DNA from: Zygnema cylindricum
Lineage: Eukaryota; Streptophyta; Zygnematophyceae; Zygnematales; Zygnemataceae
Length of the DNA stretch: 64,000 nucleotides
Assembly (NCBI GenBank): GCA_037447655.1
Contig: JBBHKE010000653.1
Span: 111,745-175,744 of the forward strand
Direction: 5' to 3'
Below are positions 10,253-21,205 of the stretch, piece by piece; within the stretch, counting starts at the first letter, position 1; each line of letters starts with the position of its first letter. The notes beneath the pieces were generated by a model that saw nothing but the letters and a program-made list of their open reading frames with translations, was not told the origin of the DNA and ran no database searches. The translations under genes and the position numbers were made by a program.

Positions 10253-12100
10253 TCTAGGGTGCCTATGTTTGATGGAACAGGCTTCACGTATTGGGCGTTT
10301 ACAATGGAGGGATTGCTTTTCGAGAAGCACTTATGGGGGATTGTTGCGGGACAAGTGAGATGTCCGCCACCTAGCTTTGGAGGAGCTTACTACGGAGAAT
10401 CATCTGAGACTGTCCAGAATATCACCCGGAGTTCAGATGCAACGGAAGGTGAAGGGAAAAACCTTTCCGTGGATGGGGAAATAGGGGAGAAGGAAAAAGG
10501 GACACCTATGGTGAGGGGAGCTAGGCTCTCAGCTATGGTACCACATGTAGGGATTAAAACTGAAGAAAATGACAGGAAAATATGGGAATACAAAAACACT
10601 ATAGCAAAACATCTCATACTTAGATATGTGTCTAAGTCGATAGCTATCACTCTTTTAAGTCTAACCAAGTCTTCGGAGATATGGGAAGCACTAACTCAGA
10701 TTTATAAGAGTGAGACTATTCAGAGGCAGCAATTAGTAAAACAAGAAATAGATGCCTACGTTTATAAAGGCGGTAGCATGATAGAGTTTTGTAATGACAT
10801 TGCTGCGTTATATGTTGAGCTTACTAGTGCGGGATATGTAGAATCTGAGGAGAGTAAGATTAATACACTAATTATGAAACTCCCAGATGAGTACGAAAAC
10901 ATAATTTGTCGTATGCAGGCAATGGATGGCTCCTCATGGACTTGGAGCTTTACCATGGGGATAATTCTTGTGAGGGAAAGCACTTTGGAGCTTCGTAGGG
11001 GAAAGGACAGGGTCAATGCATTTTCAGCTGGTGGTGATTGGCGGAATCGTGATGAGAGGAACGGCGGTGACGAGCAGAAGCGTGATGAGAAGAACGGTGG
11101 TGACGAGCGGAAGCGTGATGAGAGAAAGAAAGACAAAGGTAAACCTTATCGGAACTTTGGTGGAAAGAGAGAGAGAGGAAAAGGCACGGGAGCTTTGAAA
11201 AAAGGGGTTTGCTTCTTTTGTAGGGAACCGGGTCATTATATGGAGGAATGCCCTTGTTTGGAAAAACTTAGAAGTTGGAATGTGGATGAGGAGGACGAAG
11301 AGGAAGAGGAGAAAGAGGATGAAGAAAAATTGGAGCTTCTTCACATCGGTAGAATGGGGAAGAGAGAAAAGTACACAGAAATAGGACGAAGGCAACAGTG
11401 TGCTTTTGGAGGTATAAGGGAAGTAAAGAAAGAGGAGATACTTGAAGAAGTTCAAAATATTGAGGATAGTTTCATAAATATTTTGGAAACAGAAAACTGG
11501 TCGGAAAGGGAGACTTCAACGGATTCCGAGGAAAGGGGAGAATTAATTCTAGAGGGGGTTTTAAAAGATAGGGGAGAAGAGAAATATTTATTGGGAATTA
11601 AAATAGAAAGTGATAGTGGAAAGAATTCCATGGGAGACACTGAGGGAAGTTCAGAAAATGGGGTAATTATCATGGATAAAAATATGATTACGGAAGATGT
11701 AGATCTTATGAGGAACTTAGTGGGGACTAGTGGTTTTTGGGAATATTTGGAGGTGGATGGATTTGACATCACTACTTGGTGTGATGTCTCTTGTGAAGAT
11801 GTGCCTGTAAAAGGGTTATCATCCGGGTATGTGTTGAAGGTTGGGGATGGGGCTGGTTGTTTGAATTTCAAGAGGGAAAGTGGATTTAGTGTGGATGGAA
11901 AAGGGAAGAGGTGGATAAAATCTTTGCTCAGGTTTAAGAAAAATGGGATGTTAAATAAAATATGTGATACAATTATCATTTCAGTTCATTTTATCCACTG
12001 TGTTAAATACTTAAGTTTTATGAAAGGAAAAGGAAAAGGAAAAAGGAAAAAGAAAAGAAAAAGGGGAGGGGGTGTTTGTTTACTTGTTTGGGGAAGTTAA
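10241..12100 (+). CDS. Copia-A Gag protein with truncated RNase H tail
   Basis: The open frame runs from 10217, but the preferred start is the ATG at 10241 inside the primer site, because the N-terminus MGPPSRVP is shared with copia-B. The first ATG (10217) lies in the LTR. Counted from 10217, the capsid-like Gag region spans about 110-265. It is followed by an RD-rich 10-residue repeat (276-305) and a zinc knuckle C332-X2-C335-X4-H340-X4-C345. An acidic segment follows (357-372). Residues about 505-575 match the copia-B RNase H around TTWSDASYGD. The later catalytic Glu block is deleted and no protease, integrase or RT motifs are present. The ORF ends in a basic K/R tail. The protein should assemble particles, and the RNase H remnant is probably inactive. 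Confidence 0.88.
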   Translation: MGPPSRVPMFDGTGFTYWAFTMEGLLFEKHLWGIVAGQVRCPPPSFGGAYYGESSETVQNITRSSDATEGEGKNLSVDGEIGEKEKGTPMVRGARLSAMVPHVGIKTEENDRKIWEYKNTIAKHLILRYVSKSIAITLLSLTKSSEIWEALTQIYKSETIQRQQLVKQEIDAYVYKGGSMIEFCNDIAALYVELTSAGYVESEESKINTLIMKLPDEYENIICRMQAMDGSSWTWSFTMGIILVRESTLELRRGKDRVNAFSAGGDWRNRDERNGGDEQKRDEKNGGDERKRDERKKDKGKPYRNFGGKRERGKGTGALKKGVCFFCREPGHYMEECPCLEKLRSWNVDEEDEEEEEKEDEEKLELLHIGRMGKREKYTEIGRRQQCAFGGIREVKKEEILEEVQNIEDSFINILETENWSERETSTDSEERGELILEGVLKDRGEEKYLLGIKIESDSGKNSMGDTEGSSENGVIIMDKNMITEDVDLMRNLVGTSGFWEYLEVDGFDITTWCDVSCEDVPVKGLSSGYVLKVGDGAGCLNFKRESGFSVDGKGKRWIKSLLRFKKNGMLNKICDTIIISVHFIHCVKYLSFMKGKGKGKRKKKRKRGGGVCLLVWGS

Positions 12101-12116
12101 AAGAAAAATAGACTAG

Positions 12117-12129
12117 AAAATAAGGGGAG
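12117..12129 (+). other. Copia-A polypurine tract
   Basis: AAAATAAGGGGAG abuts the 3' LTR and would prime plus-strand synthesis. The preceding bases GACTAGAAAATAAGGGGAG are shared exactly with copia-B at 21187-21205, showing common descent of the 3' internal end. Confidence 0.75.
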
Positions 12130-13371
12130 TGTTGATATTTGAGTATTTTATAGGTCTGTATTAGGATAGAAAAAGAGCTGAGGCGGTCTGCCTCTAACTC
12201 CCCTTTCCAAGCCCCCATACTTGTCGTAGTCACTGAAGGCTGGATAGGGAGCTAGAGCCATGGCTGCCTAGGCTCTCTAGAGAAGACAGGGGGTAAATTA
12301 TGTAGTCTTACCAAAAGTTAGGTGACGGACCCAGGAATTGATCCTGGTACCTACCGTCCATCAATCCTTAGTAGCCGTTAGCTCTAGCCGTTATGTCTAG
12401 AACAGATATTACGATATATAGGGTTTGACAAATATATAAATCGTTATATGTAGATTAATCCGTTTAACGGCTAATAGATACTTAGTACATAGATACAGTT
12501 TAATTTAGTACGAAGTACGGAATGGGGGCAGAACGGATACCGCGCATTTGTTTCGATAGCGAAACAAATACCGCGCATTTGTTTCGACAGCGAAACAAAT
12601 ATCGCGCATTTGTTTCGATAGCGAAACAAATACCGCGCGTCGAATTTCAGCGGCTACGATTATAGCCGGTATTGATCGGACGGCCACGATAGGCGCCGCG
12701 ATCACGGAAAAGGCATTTTTGGCGTTTTACGGTCTTTGTCACGTCATGTGACACGTGGCGTGATAACATTGGACTACGGGAATTCCGGAGATTACAGGAA
12801 CTAATCCGGATTTGACATGTGTCGACATTTTGGCCATGTCGTACAATGGCCGTACAGAAAGTACACCGACACCTGTACTTTTCTGTACGACACAGTAATT
12901 TGATTGGTGCCGTACTTCAGTAGATAGAGTTTTAGAGAGGGTATAGGACTTAGAAAATTTTGGGTAGGCAGCTGCCTCTCCCAGAGAGCACCCTGTATAA
13001 ATGGCAAACTTTGGCCAGCCGTAACTATCAATTTACTTGACCATTTTCAGTGATTCTTTTTGCTGCGGACTCAGGGGAGTCTAGGCTACACAGGGGTGTA
13101 GTCGGTCAGAGTTTTTGTCTGCCAGGGTGGCTGTATTTCTAAGGGAAAGTCAAAGTGGGTGAATGTGTCCAAATCTCATATTCTAACTTTGCATTCTGTG
13201 GTGGAACTGAGCACACAGAAAGTGTTATTTCACAGGGGTGAATCTATATTGGGGTTCTGACTGTCAAGGGGTCAGTCACTTGGGTTTATATTAACTTGGA
13301 GTCGGCACTATCTAGATTGGCTTCTTTTGGATCTGCATACTCTGAGGGCCAATGGAGGTCTCAGAGTTTCA
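12130..13371 (+). repeat. Copia-A 3' LTR
   Basis: It has the same 1,242-bp length as the 5' LTR. Differences I could spot are an A/C near 12404, a T/C in the third palindrome linker and a T/G near 13067. TGGGA follows at 13372-13376 and completes the target duplication. Confidence 0.92.
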
Positions 13372-13376
13372 TGGGA

Positions 13377-14960
13377 GTGGTGGAGAGAGGAGTCCGTTGG
13401 ACTTGTGGTGAAGGGTGTCGATGCCTCTAAGTTATAATAACGTTGTATGAGTATATATCATTTATTTAGGGCCATATATATGAAGGTAGTGCGTAATCGT
13501 TCAAAGTCCAATTTTGGTGTTTTTTTTGTTTCGCCTCTTAGTAAAACTATTTTTATAATAGACCAAAAATAGAATCATAAACCTAATAAAGACATTTTAT
13601 GGAAACAACATGATAGCCAAAAAACTTATAAAAAACCATACTAAAAACCATAGATGTCGCATTCACATAAAACGCATGTTTAGAGCTCCGAAAAATTATG
13701 AATATGCACGAAATAAATGCATTGTTTATAAATTACATCGACAGACTTTGACTTTATAATAAAAGGGAAAATTGATTTTTTTTTAATCAAAAATACCACT
13801 ACAACTTAATGAAACTTAACTCAAATTTTTTTTACGCTAACATAGATACTGTTTGATTTGCGTTATAGATGTATAGATACTGTTTGTTTCGTACAACACC
13901 ATTCAAAACCGTACTTTTTTTTTTTTTTGTCAGACGAAACATCGTTATTGGAAAGCTATCGGGAGGCTCCAATGATGTAGGCGTAATTTTCTTAGCCGTT
14001 AGATATTTTATTTTTTTAGATCCGCGAAGCAATAACACACATCATCCAGTGTGAAAATACTCTCTTCGCGATGAGAGTTGCACGATACTGGTGTTGTACC
14101 ATTGGTACACATGAAAAAGCAAAAAAAATATCCACTTTGAATAAGTGATCACAGACCTACACGTCGTATCGGCCATGTGCCGCCTGCCACGCTACACGTT
14201 GTACCGGCCATGTGCCGCGTGCCACGATGCACGTCCTATCGGCCAAGTGTCGCTTGCCATGCTGAATACAGGTGAGCCAAAAATATCCTTGCACGCTCTG
14301 TCTCGCATCCACCGACATTTAAAGTTTGCAGCAATTTTTTGCCATTCTCTTTCGAAATTTTTATTTCCATTTTCAAAAACAAAATCTGGCCGCAAACTTG
14401 ACATAGGAATCATTAACTACCTCTGGTCGTACAGATTTTTCGTTTTCATTTTCCGTTTGTATATTTTTTTAAGATTTTCAAAATATGGACACTAACCTCT
14501 GTGGCTCCAATCATAATAGAGGAAGGTTTGTTATTGGCCCGACATAATGGAGCGGAATTCCAATAAACGCTGCTAGTAGACTTGTCCGTTCATTTACTGG
14601 GACCGCCTAACAAAATTTTACCCTAAATGTTAAAAAACCAGAAAAAATAACTCATTTTCGTAGAAAAGCCAAAAAAATGAGAAAGAGACAACTATGCAAA
14701 ATACTATTAAAACTAAAATAGACATTATGGAAGGGGTACGAGGGTATAAAACCAACGAAAAATTACAAAAAACAAGGAAATCATCTCGATTTTTTTAGAT
14801 ACAAACATATTTCCATAAGACACCGATATATCTAAAAAAAAAACGTGATATTAAGCTTCTCAACGTATCGAAGTGAAATATTGATCAGAGGGTAACCAAA
14901 ACGCCAAAACAAGGTACATATCGGTCATCGTTAAGCGAGCTTCAATACACAACACTTTAG
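13377..14960. other. Intergenic, with a short 35-bp tandem repeat
   Basis: No gene is recognised. The stretch is AT-rich apart from the GC-richer tandem repeat at 14159-14265. The ORF over that repeat (14145-14495) is mostly repeat translation and has no known domain. Confidence 0.45.
14159..14265. repeat. Three tandem 35-bp units
   Basis: The core CGT(C/T)(G/C)TA(T/C)CGGCCA(T/A)GTG recurs at 14162, 14197 and 14232, exactly 35 bp apart, followed by CGC-TGCCA-GCT-like linkers. Base composition is clearly more GC-rich than the flanks. Confidence 0.7.
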
Positions 14961-14967
14961 TACAGTA

Positions 14968-15166
14968 CACCGCAAATCGTTATTTGACTATAAAAATTAT
15001 TAGAGTAACGAATAAATTAGCATCATGCATTCTAATTAAGTGTCAGAAGACGTGGCAGATTATGGTCCATGTCTTTAAATAGAGTAATTTGTTATATTTA
15101 AGGTATCAATGTCAAAATTTTAGGGTGCCGATATAGAGTACATAAGGCTAATAATGATTCACGGTG
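14968..15166. mobile_element. TA-flanked MITE (CACCGCGAATCG family)
   Basis: Left end CACCGCAAATCGTTATTTG and right end (reverse complement CACCGTGAATCATTATTAG) pair as termini, with TA at 14966-14967 and 15167-15168. It is 199 bp and non-coding. A second terminus, CACTCCTAATCGCTATTAG, begins at 15174 just beyond a TA-CTC-TA junction, so another family member probably follows. Its far end (possibly near 15534) is uncertain. Confidence 0.6.
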
Positions 15167-16058
15167 TACTCTACACTCCTAATCGCTATTAGAATAAAAG
15201 AATAAATAGCGTAAAAAAAAATAGTGTTATTAAAGCTAATTGGGAAAAAAATAAAAAAAATAACATAAATACTAATTAATCACTAACCCTAATATGGGTT
15301 TTTTTCGAATAATAAATGCCTGCCGTATTGATGTCTACAGAAATATATGTATTCGTTCAAAATTTGACGATTTGTACGCCAAAATCTGAATATTCAAGTT
15401 TGTGTCTCTTTTTCCAATGCACATTCATATGCGTGCGCAATTACATTAAATGACTTTTTGTACATTTTTATTTCAAAATGTACATTTTGGTACAGAATAA
15501 ACTGTCCGTACACCACAATTTAAACATTGCGGTGTACTTCCGTTATTAACGCTAATTAAAAAATAACCTTAAAAGGCGTAAAGGAAAAATAAAATTATGG
15601 ATTGTATTTTAGGTTTTTTTTTTTTTTAAAGGGCACCAAATTAGCGTTATTTAGGGTGAAGTTCCATCATACATTTTTGCAATTTTACGACAAACTCTAC
15701 AGACCGGGTCGATTGAGTCGATGTTCCATCACGTAGAGGTTGTAAGCCACGTGTTATAAATTGACTGGCGCCACGCAAGCTACGATTCGATATTAAATAT
15801 CTTTCAAATTTTTACCACTTATAAACTTAGCTTCAAATCTTCAATTGCGTATTGTTGAAATGAATAGATTTCTAGAGTATTTTCTAGGTTTAAATATGTT
15901 AGTATAAAAGAAAAGAAAAGGACGAGCATCCTGCCTCCACCTTCTCTCTCTAGCCCCCATACTTGTTGTAGTCACTGAAGGATAGAGAGGGTGGTTGATC
16001 CATGGCTGCCTTAGTTCAACAAGCAATTATTTTTAGTAGGTTACTAAAAATATTACCT

Positions 16059-16097
16059 GACGGACCCGGGATTTGATCGCGGTACCAGCGGTCCGTC
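16059..16097 (-). other. tRNA-like hairpin in copia-B U3
   Basis: The outer stem GACGGAC/GTCCGTC is a perfect 7-bp pair. The inner stem CCGGG/CGCGG has one mismatch and the 7-nt loop reads ATCAAAT on the minus strand. Geometry is identical to the copia-A hairpin at 9189-9227, although flanking LTR sequence has diverged. Confidence 0.5.
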
Positions 16098-16670
16098 AAG
16101 TTGGCCGATAGCGATCAACTTTATCGTATTAGACTAGCACCAATGCTAAATGTTATAGTATGTGATAGATATATATTTATTTAGGGGGGACAAACCCATT
16201 TAACTAAAACTGTGTACGGCATGCATAGATACAGTTTTATGAAAGTACAAAGTACGATTCTATTTCAAAAATGATACAACGCATTTTGTTTCGACAACGA
16301 AACAAATGTCGCGCAAGTATTTATAACGACTAAGATTGCATCTCGCTGCAAATCCAACGCCGCACATCATCGCCGAAATCGCGGAGTGGTCACTTTCGCG
16401 TTTTGTGACGTGGCATGACCTAGAGCCACGTGGAGAGATGACATTCGGTCATAGGAATTCCGAGGAATGTATAGACGAGTGAAAAACAGACACGCGTGTG
16501 CTTAATATCCTTGTCGTACATAGGCCGTACAAAAGGTAAACCGATAGTACTACTTTTTGGTACGGTACAGTAATCAAATTGGTCCGTACTTCAGTAGATA
16601 GAAGTTATTAGAGGGAATCAGGACTTAGAAAATTTTGGTAGGCAGTCACCTCTCTTCCTTTAAGAGTTTG

Positions 16671-16677
16671 TATAAAT
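16671..16677 (+). promoter_or_regulatory. Copia-B LTR TATA box
   Basis: TATAAAT follows GAGTTTG and corresponds in position to the copia-A box. The 3' LTR copy is at 22079. Confidence 0.55.
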
Positions 16678-16891
16678 TGGCATTTTTACTGCCTCCTAAC
16701 TCATCGGCTGGTTGGCCGTTTTAAGTGATTCTTTTTGCTATAAACTCAAGGGATTCTAGGCTGCAGAAGGGAGCACTCAAACTGTCATTTTGCCTTGCTA
16801 GACAGCAGTGGTTGTGGCTTGAAATGGGTTAGTTAAATACTATCTAGAGGCTTCCTGTATTTTGTGGTCCAATGGAGGACACATAATTGCT

Positions 16892-16906
16892 GGTTATGGG
16901 CCCACC
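16892..16906 (+). other. Copia-B half-tRNA primer-binding site
   Basis: GGTTATGGGCCCACC directly follows the LTR and is identical to the copia-A site, with the Gag ATG at 16896 inside it. Confidence 0.75.
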
Positions 16907-17846
16907 CTCTAGGGTGCCCACCTTCAATGGATCTGGGTTCATCTATTGGGAAGCCATGATGATAGGGGCTTTGTGCGAAAAACGATACTGGGGTATTGTC
17001 AGTGGACAAGTGATACGTCCACCTTCAAGAACTCCACCAGGATTTGGAGGAGAAAGGTTTCTTGCTGCAACGGCTGCCTCAGCGGAGGAGGCAGATAATG
17101 GGAACAACAGTGTGTCCAAAAAGGGGAAAGGGAAGGAGACACCCCTTACTCCTATTGCCACAGTACCGGGAGCGACGACTGTGAAAACTGCGGAGAACGA
17201 TACTCAAATGTGGGAGGATGTAAAAATGGCTGTCAAAAACTTCATTCTGAGGCACCTCACTCAAGCTCTGGCCAACCCTCATCTTCACATTTACAAAGAC
17301 GAGGAGTTGTGGGTGAGTTTGGTAGAGACTTATAGAGCTGGAACTATTTCGGAGCTCCAGTTGGCTGAGCAAAAGCTAGTGAGTTACACTTACAAAAGAG
17401 GAAATACGTTAGATTACTGTAATGATCTTTTTTGTTTGTATATGGAGATGGAAATTTCCGGGTGGACAAGTACAATGAAAATGAAAGTTAACACCTTTAT
17501 TTTGAAGTTACCAGATGAGTTCGAGAACATAGTGTACCGAGTTCAGGAAATGCCTGATAGTTCATGGAAATGTAACATAGTGGTCAGGATGATACTTGTG
17601 CAGGAAAACTCGATGGAGGTTAGGAGAGGAGGAAAGAGCATTCAAGCTCTTGCAGCAGGAGGGGATTGATGGGGGAAGGACGCGAAGAAACCGTACAAAG
17701 GGGAAAGAGATCATTCTGGAGGACCGAGGCCCCTAAAGGGTCTTTGTCATTTTTGCAAAAAACCGGGACACTTCATCGGAGATTGTGTCAAGCTGTCGGA
17801 GTTGAGACTCCAAGAGAACCGTGTAGGTGGTTCTTCCGGAGGGAAG
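16896..17846 (+). pseudogene. Copia-B gag, interrupted
   Basis: The frame opens at the ATG in the primer site (MGPPSRVP). A Gag region alignable with copia-A follows, up to an in-frame TGA at 17667-17669. The same frame continues through a zinc knuckle of the form CX2CX4HX4C (17745-17786). It then meets an in-frame TAA at 17847-17849, just beyond this feature. With the first stop, translation would end before the knuckle, so RNA binding would be lost. Confidence 0.85.
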
Positions 17847-17849
17847 TAA

Positions 17850-19400
17850 AAGGCACTTGTGGTTACAAAATGGACAGGAGAAACCGAGGATGAGTCCTTT
17901 GAGGAGGATGGGGAGCTTTTTCTTGATAAAAGTCTAGAGGAGAAGGAGATCCCTAGGAGACAGAAGTGTGCCCTTGGAGCAATTCGGGAAGCTCCACAGG
18001 AAGGATGGATTATGTGTCGTGATAAAGAACTCTTCAATAAGCTAAAGAAAATCCCTATTGTAGAGATAGAGTATGGGGATGGGAGAGTGGTTACTACAGA
18101 TCTAGTGGGATCAAAAGATTTGAAAGTCTTAGTGGAGGGTAAGACTTTTATACTTACATTCTCAAATGTATTGTTCATTCCTCAGTTGAGTAAAAATCTT
18201 GTCTCTACGTATGTGATAGATGACAAAGAGTTTGATACCTTCACTAGAAAGGGAGTCTTTACAGCTAAATATGGGGATGAAGTTTACTTCACGGCAGATA
18301 AGGGTAGCCAAGGAATGTTTAGGCTTAACCTGAGTAATAAAAAGAAGAATGCTTACTTTGTTGGTGTCCCTAAGTTGATGATTTGGCATAAGCGGTTAGG
18401 GCATGTGCATTTTGATAGGTTGAGGGAAATGAAAAAGCTTGGGGTAGTAAAAGGCATTCAGTTTGGGGATAATGAAATGATGATAATTGTAGTGGTTGTG
18501 CTGAAGGTAAGGCTCACAGACTTCCCTTTCCCAAAGTCGCCACATATAGAGGTGAGAAAGTGTTAGATTTGGTCCACACAGATATTTGGGGACCTGCAAA
18601 AGTACCTTCGGTTGGAGGAAAGAGGTTAATGATGACAATAACCGATGACTTGTCTAGATAATCTAGAGTCTACTTTGTGAAAACAAAGTCTGAAGCATCA
18701 AGTTACTTCAAAAAATATAAAGCTTGGAGTGAGAAGTTGCATGAAACCCACATTAAGAGGATAAGAAGTGATAATGGGGGGGAATATACCTCTAACCAGT
18801 TTGAGGAATATCTGAGAGATGAGAGAGTGCAGCACCAGAAAACTGTACCATATAACCCGGAACAAAATGATGTAGCAGAGAGGTTGAATCGAACCCTAAG
18901 AGATAGTGCATGCAGTATGTTGGCTGACAAGAAAATAGGAAAGAGATTTTGGGTAGAAGCAATGAACTGTGCCAACTACATTAACAATAGATTCCTTACC
19001 TCAGCTGTAAAGGGAGTGACACCTTATGAGAGATGGGTTGGAAGGAAACCAGATATCTCACATCTTAAAGTATTCGGTAGCCAAGTTTACAATCTAGACA
19101 CGGATAGGAAGAACAGGAAACTAGATGCTAAGGGAAATCCTGGATACGTTGTGGGATATGATGAGGATGTTAAGGGATATAGAGTCTATGACTTAGCAAA
19201 GAAAGATATAATTCAGGTCAAACACTTAGTTGTCATGGATGAAGGGAAGTCATTTGACCCCTTCAAATATACAAAAAAGATAAGAATCAGATTTGAGTCC
19301 GACAGTGAGGAGAACTCGGTCGTTTTCGAAAGGAACATGAGTGAAACCGTGATTGCAGATTCAGTGGAGATCCGATACAGGAGACTCACTGGAAACCTCA
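17850..19400 (+). pseudogene. Copia-B protease remnant and integrase, broken
   Basis: The frame after the second gag stop covers the protease-region flanks. Where copia proteases have their D-S/T-G motif, the sequence runs directly from GWI to MCRDKELF (near 18004-18030), so the catalytic motif appears deleted. The integrase zinc-binding WHKRLGH follows. A frameshift near 18460-18487 separates it from its CX2C half. The catalytic core reads D (18581), D (18770) and E (18878), with 35 residues between the last two, as expected. An in-frame TAA at 18659 breaks the core between the first and second catalytic residues. Confidence 0.85.
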
Positions 19401-19404
19401 CATA

Positions 19405-21192
19405 CTTATATGGTTTTCGAGGACATAGAAGAAGCGGGACCAGAACCGGCTTCCATGGATAGGGGAGCCGATGAGACAGTGAGAAGAAACCCAAGACTTC
19501 CATCCATTCCAACTTCGAAGTTTGAGGGAGGAAAGAGGAGCAACAAAAGGATACAAGAAAAACAGGTCGCTTATAAGGTAACTAAGCTATCTCACCCAGA
19601 TGAGCCTAAGTCTTACTCGGAGGCAATGAATAGTCCAGAGAAAGAAAGATGGATTAGAGCCATAAATCATGAGATGGCTTCTATCATGGAAGCAAATACT
19701 TGGGAGCTAGCGAATTGTCCTCCAGACAGAAAACCTATTGGGTGTAAATGGGTATTTAAACTAAAACTGAACCCTGATAATACCATCAAGAGATATAAGG
19801 CTCGATTGGTAGCGATGTGGTTTACCCAAAAGGAGGGGATAGACTATGAGGAGACCTTTGCTCTAGTTGTTCTGTTCCCATCAGTAAGGATTCTCATTAG
19901 TCTGGCAGCAGCGGAAGACATGGAAATACACCAGATGGACATCAAGACTTCTTTTCTTAATGGTGAGTTAGAGGAAGAAATTTTCATGAGGCAACCCGAG
20001 GGGTTTCTGGAAGAAGGAGAAGAGAGCAAAGTTTTCAGGCTCATAAAGTCCTTATATGGACTGAAGCAGGCTCCCCGACAGTGGAATAAGAACTAGATGA
20101 GTTTCTCACTGATCTAGGATATATCCGTATCAGCTCTAACCATTCTATCTATATGTTTGAAGATGAGAATGGTGTCATTTTTATTGCAATTTATGTGGAT
20201 GATCTGCTTGTGTTAAGTAAGTCTTTGGAGAAGATCAATACGCTAAAGAAAAATCTTAAGGGCAGATTTGATATGAAGGATTTAGGGGAGGCAAAATATG
20301 TTTTGGGGATCCAAATGGAGAGAGATAAGGGGAAAGAGATTATCAGACTTACTCAAAAAGAAGCAATAGGAAATATGCTTGAGAAATTCCAGATGGAAAA
20401 TGCTAACAGTTGTACCACTCCCATAGACTTGAAAAAAGTGAGTGATGCGAGTGTAAAAGGAGGAGTGATGATCTTAGATGATCAGATGAGTCATAGGAGA
20501 GAGAGTTTATGAATTCCATCCCTTATAGACAAGTCGTAGGAAGTTTGATCTACTTTATGTACTGTACAAGGCCAGACATAGCGGCAGCAAAAGGAGTCAT
20601 CAGAAGGAGTCTCAACGATCCTAGAAAGAGAGATTGGGAGGCAGCCAAGAGAGACATAAGATATCTGGTTGGAACTAGAGAATTATGGTTGCATTTGGGA
20701 GGGGAGCACACTGATATCACCACTTGGAGTGATGCTAGTTATGGGGATGCTCCTATGAGAAGATGCGCTTCTGGATATGTTTTGTATGTGGGGGAAGGTG
20801 CTTGGTGTTGGAGCAGTAAGCAACAAAAGGTGGTTGCTCAATCTACTATAGAGGCTGAGTATATGGCATGTTGTTCTTCTATAAAAGAACTAATGTGGGT
20901 GAAGTCATTGTTGCAATAACTGGGATATATGAAGGAGGGAGTGCATGAAATCTTATGCGATAATCAAGTTGCAGTCGCAATTGCAGCCAATCCAAAACAC
21001 CATTTCAAAGCAAAATATATGGACATAAGATTAAGCTTCGTAAGAGAACAAGTTGAAAATAAAATTTTAAATCTTGTGTATAGACCTGATGAAGAAATGG
21101 TGGCTGACATGATGACCAAACCTGTGCCCTCTCCTAAATTAAAATACTGTCGGGAAAAATGCGGGTTGAAAGAAAAATTAAAATTAGACTAG
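19405..21192 (+). pseudogene. Copia-B reverse transcriptase and RNase H, broken
   Basis: After a frame change near 19405, the Ty1/copia RT N-terminal block (KPIGCKWVFK) and the first catalytic Asp (HQMDIKTSFLNG) are seen. A frameshift near 20090 follows LYGLKQAPRQWN. The YVDD active site is at 20192-20203. Another frameshift lies near 20500-20515. RNase H retains WSDASYGD, TIEAEYMA and DNQVAV, but an in-frame TAA (20917-20919) cuts it before the last part. The end at 21190-21192 lies close to the polypurine tract. Confidence 0.88.
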
Positions 21193-21205
21193 AAAATAAG
21201 GGGAG
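21192..21205 (+). other. Copia-B polypurine tract
   Basis: GAAAATAAGGGGAG immediately precedes the 3' LTR and is identical to the copia-A tract. Confidence 0.75.

Larger units (their letters stand above)
8995..13371 (+). mobile_element. Copia-A: young non-autonomous Ty1/copia retrotransposon
   Basis: Two 1,242-bp LTRs (8995-10236 and 12130-13371) begin TGTTGAT and end GTTTCA. They are flanked by the 5-bp duplication TGGGA (8990-8994 and 13372-13376). I see only about three differences between the LTRs, so insertion is recent. The 1.9-kb interior has a copia-type half-tRNA primer site, a polypurine tract and one intact ORF with Gag plus a C-terminal RNase H fragment. Protease, integrase and reverse transcriptase are absent. 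This matches the TR-GAG class of plant retrotransposons, which depend on enzymes from relatives. Shared ends with copia-B make that family the likely helper type. Confidence 0.92.
15853..16891 (+). repeat. Copia-B 5' LTR
   Basis: It is 1,039 bp long and starts TGTTGAAATGAATAG. The terminal CA is altered to CT at 16890-16891, judged against the 3' LTR, which ends ATTGCA. The tRNA-like hairpin is at 16059-16097 and one U3 palindrome copy near 16277. Confidence 0.88.

Noticed and set aside
10762-11979. Minus-strand ORFs of 124-175 codons within the copia-A interior
   Set aside because: They are antisense shadows of the Gag ORF, whose zinc knuckle and family similarity fix the coding strand.
15174-15534. 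Second complete TA-MITE directly after the one at 14968
   Set aside because: The left terminus is good, but the candidate right end (ATTGCGGTG-TA) pairs poorly, so its boundary is not supported.
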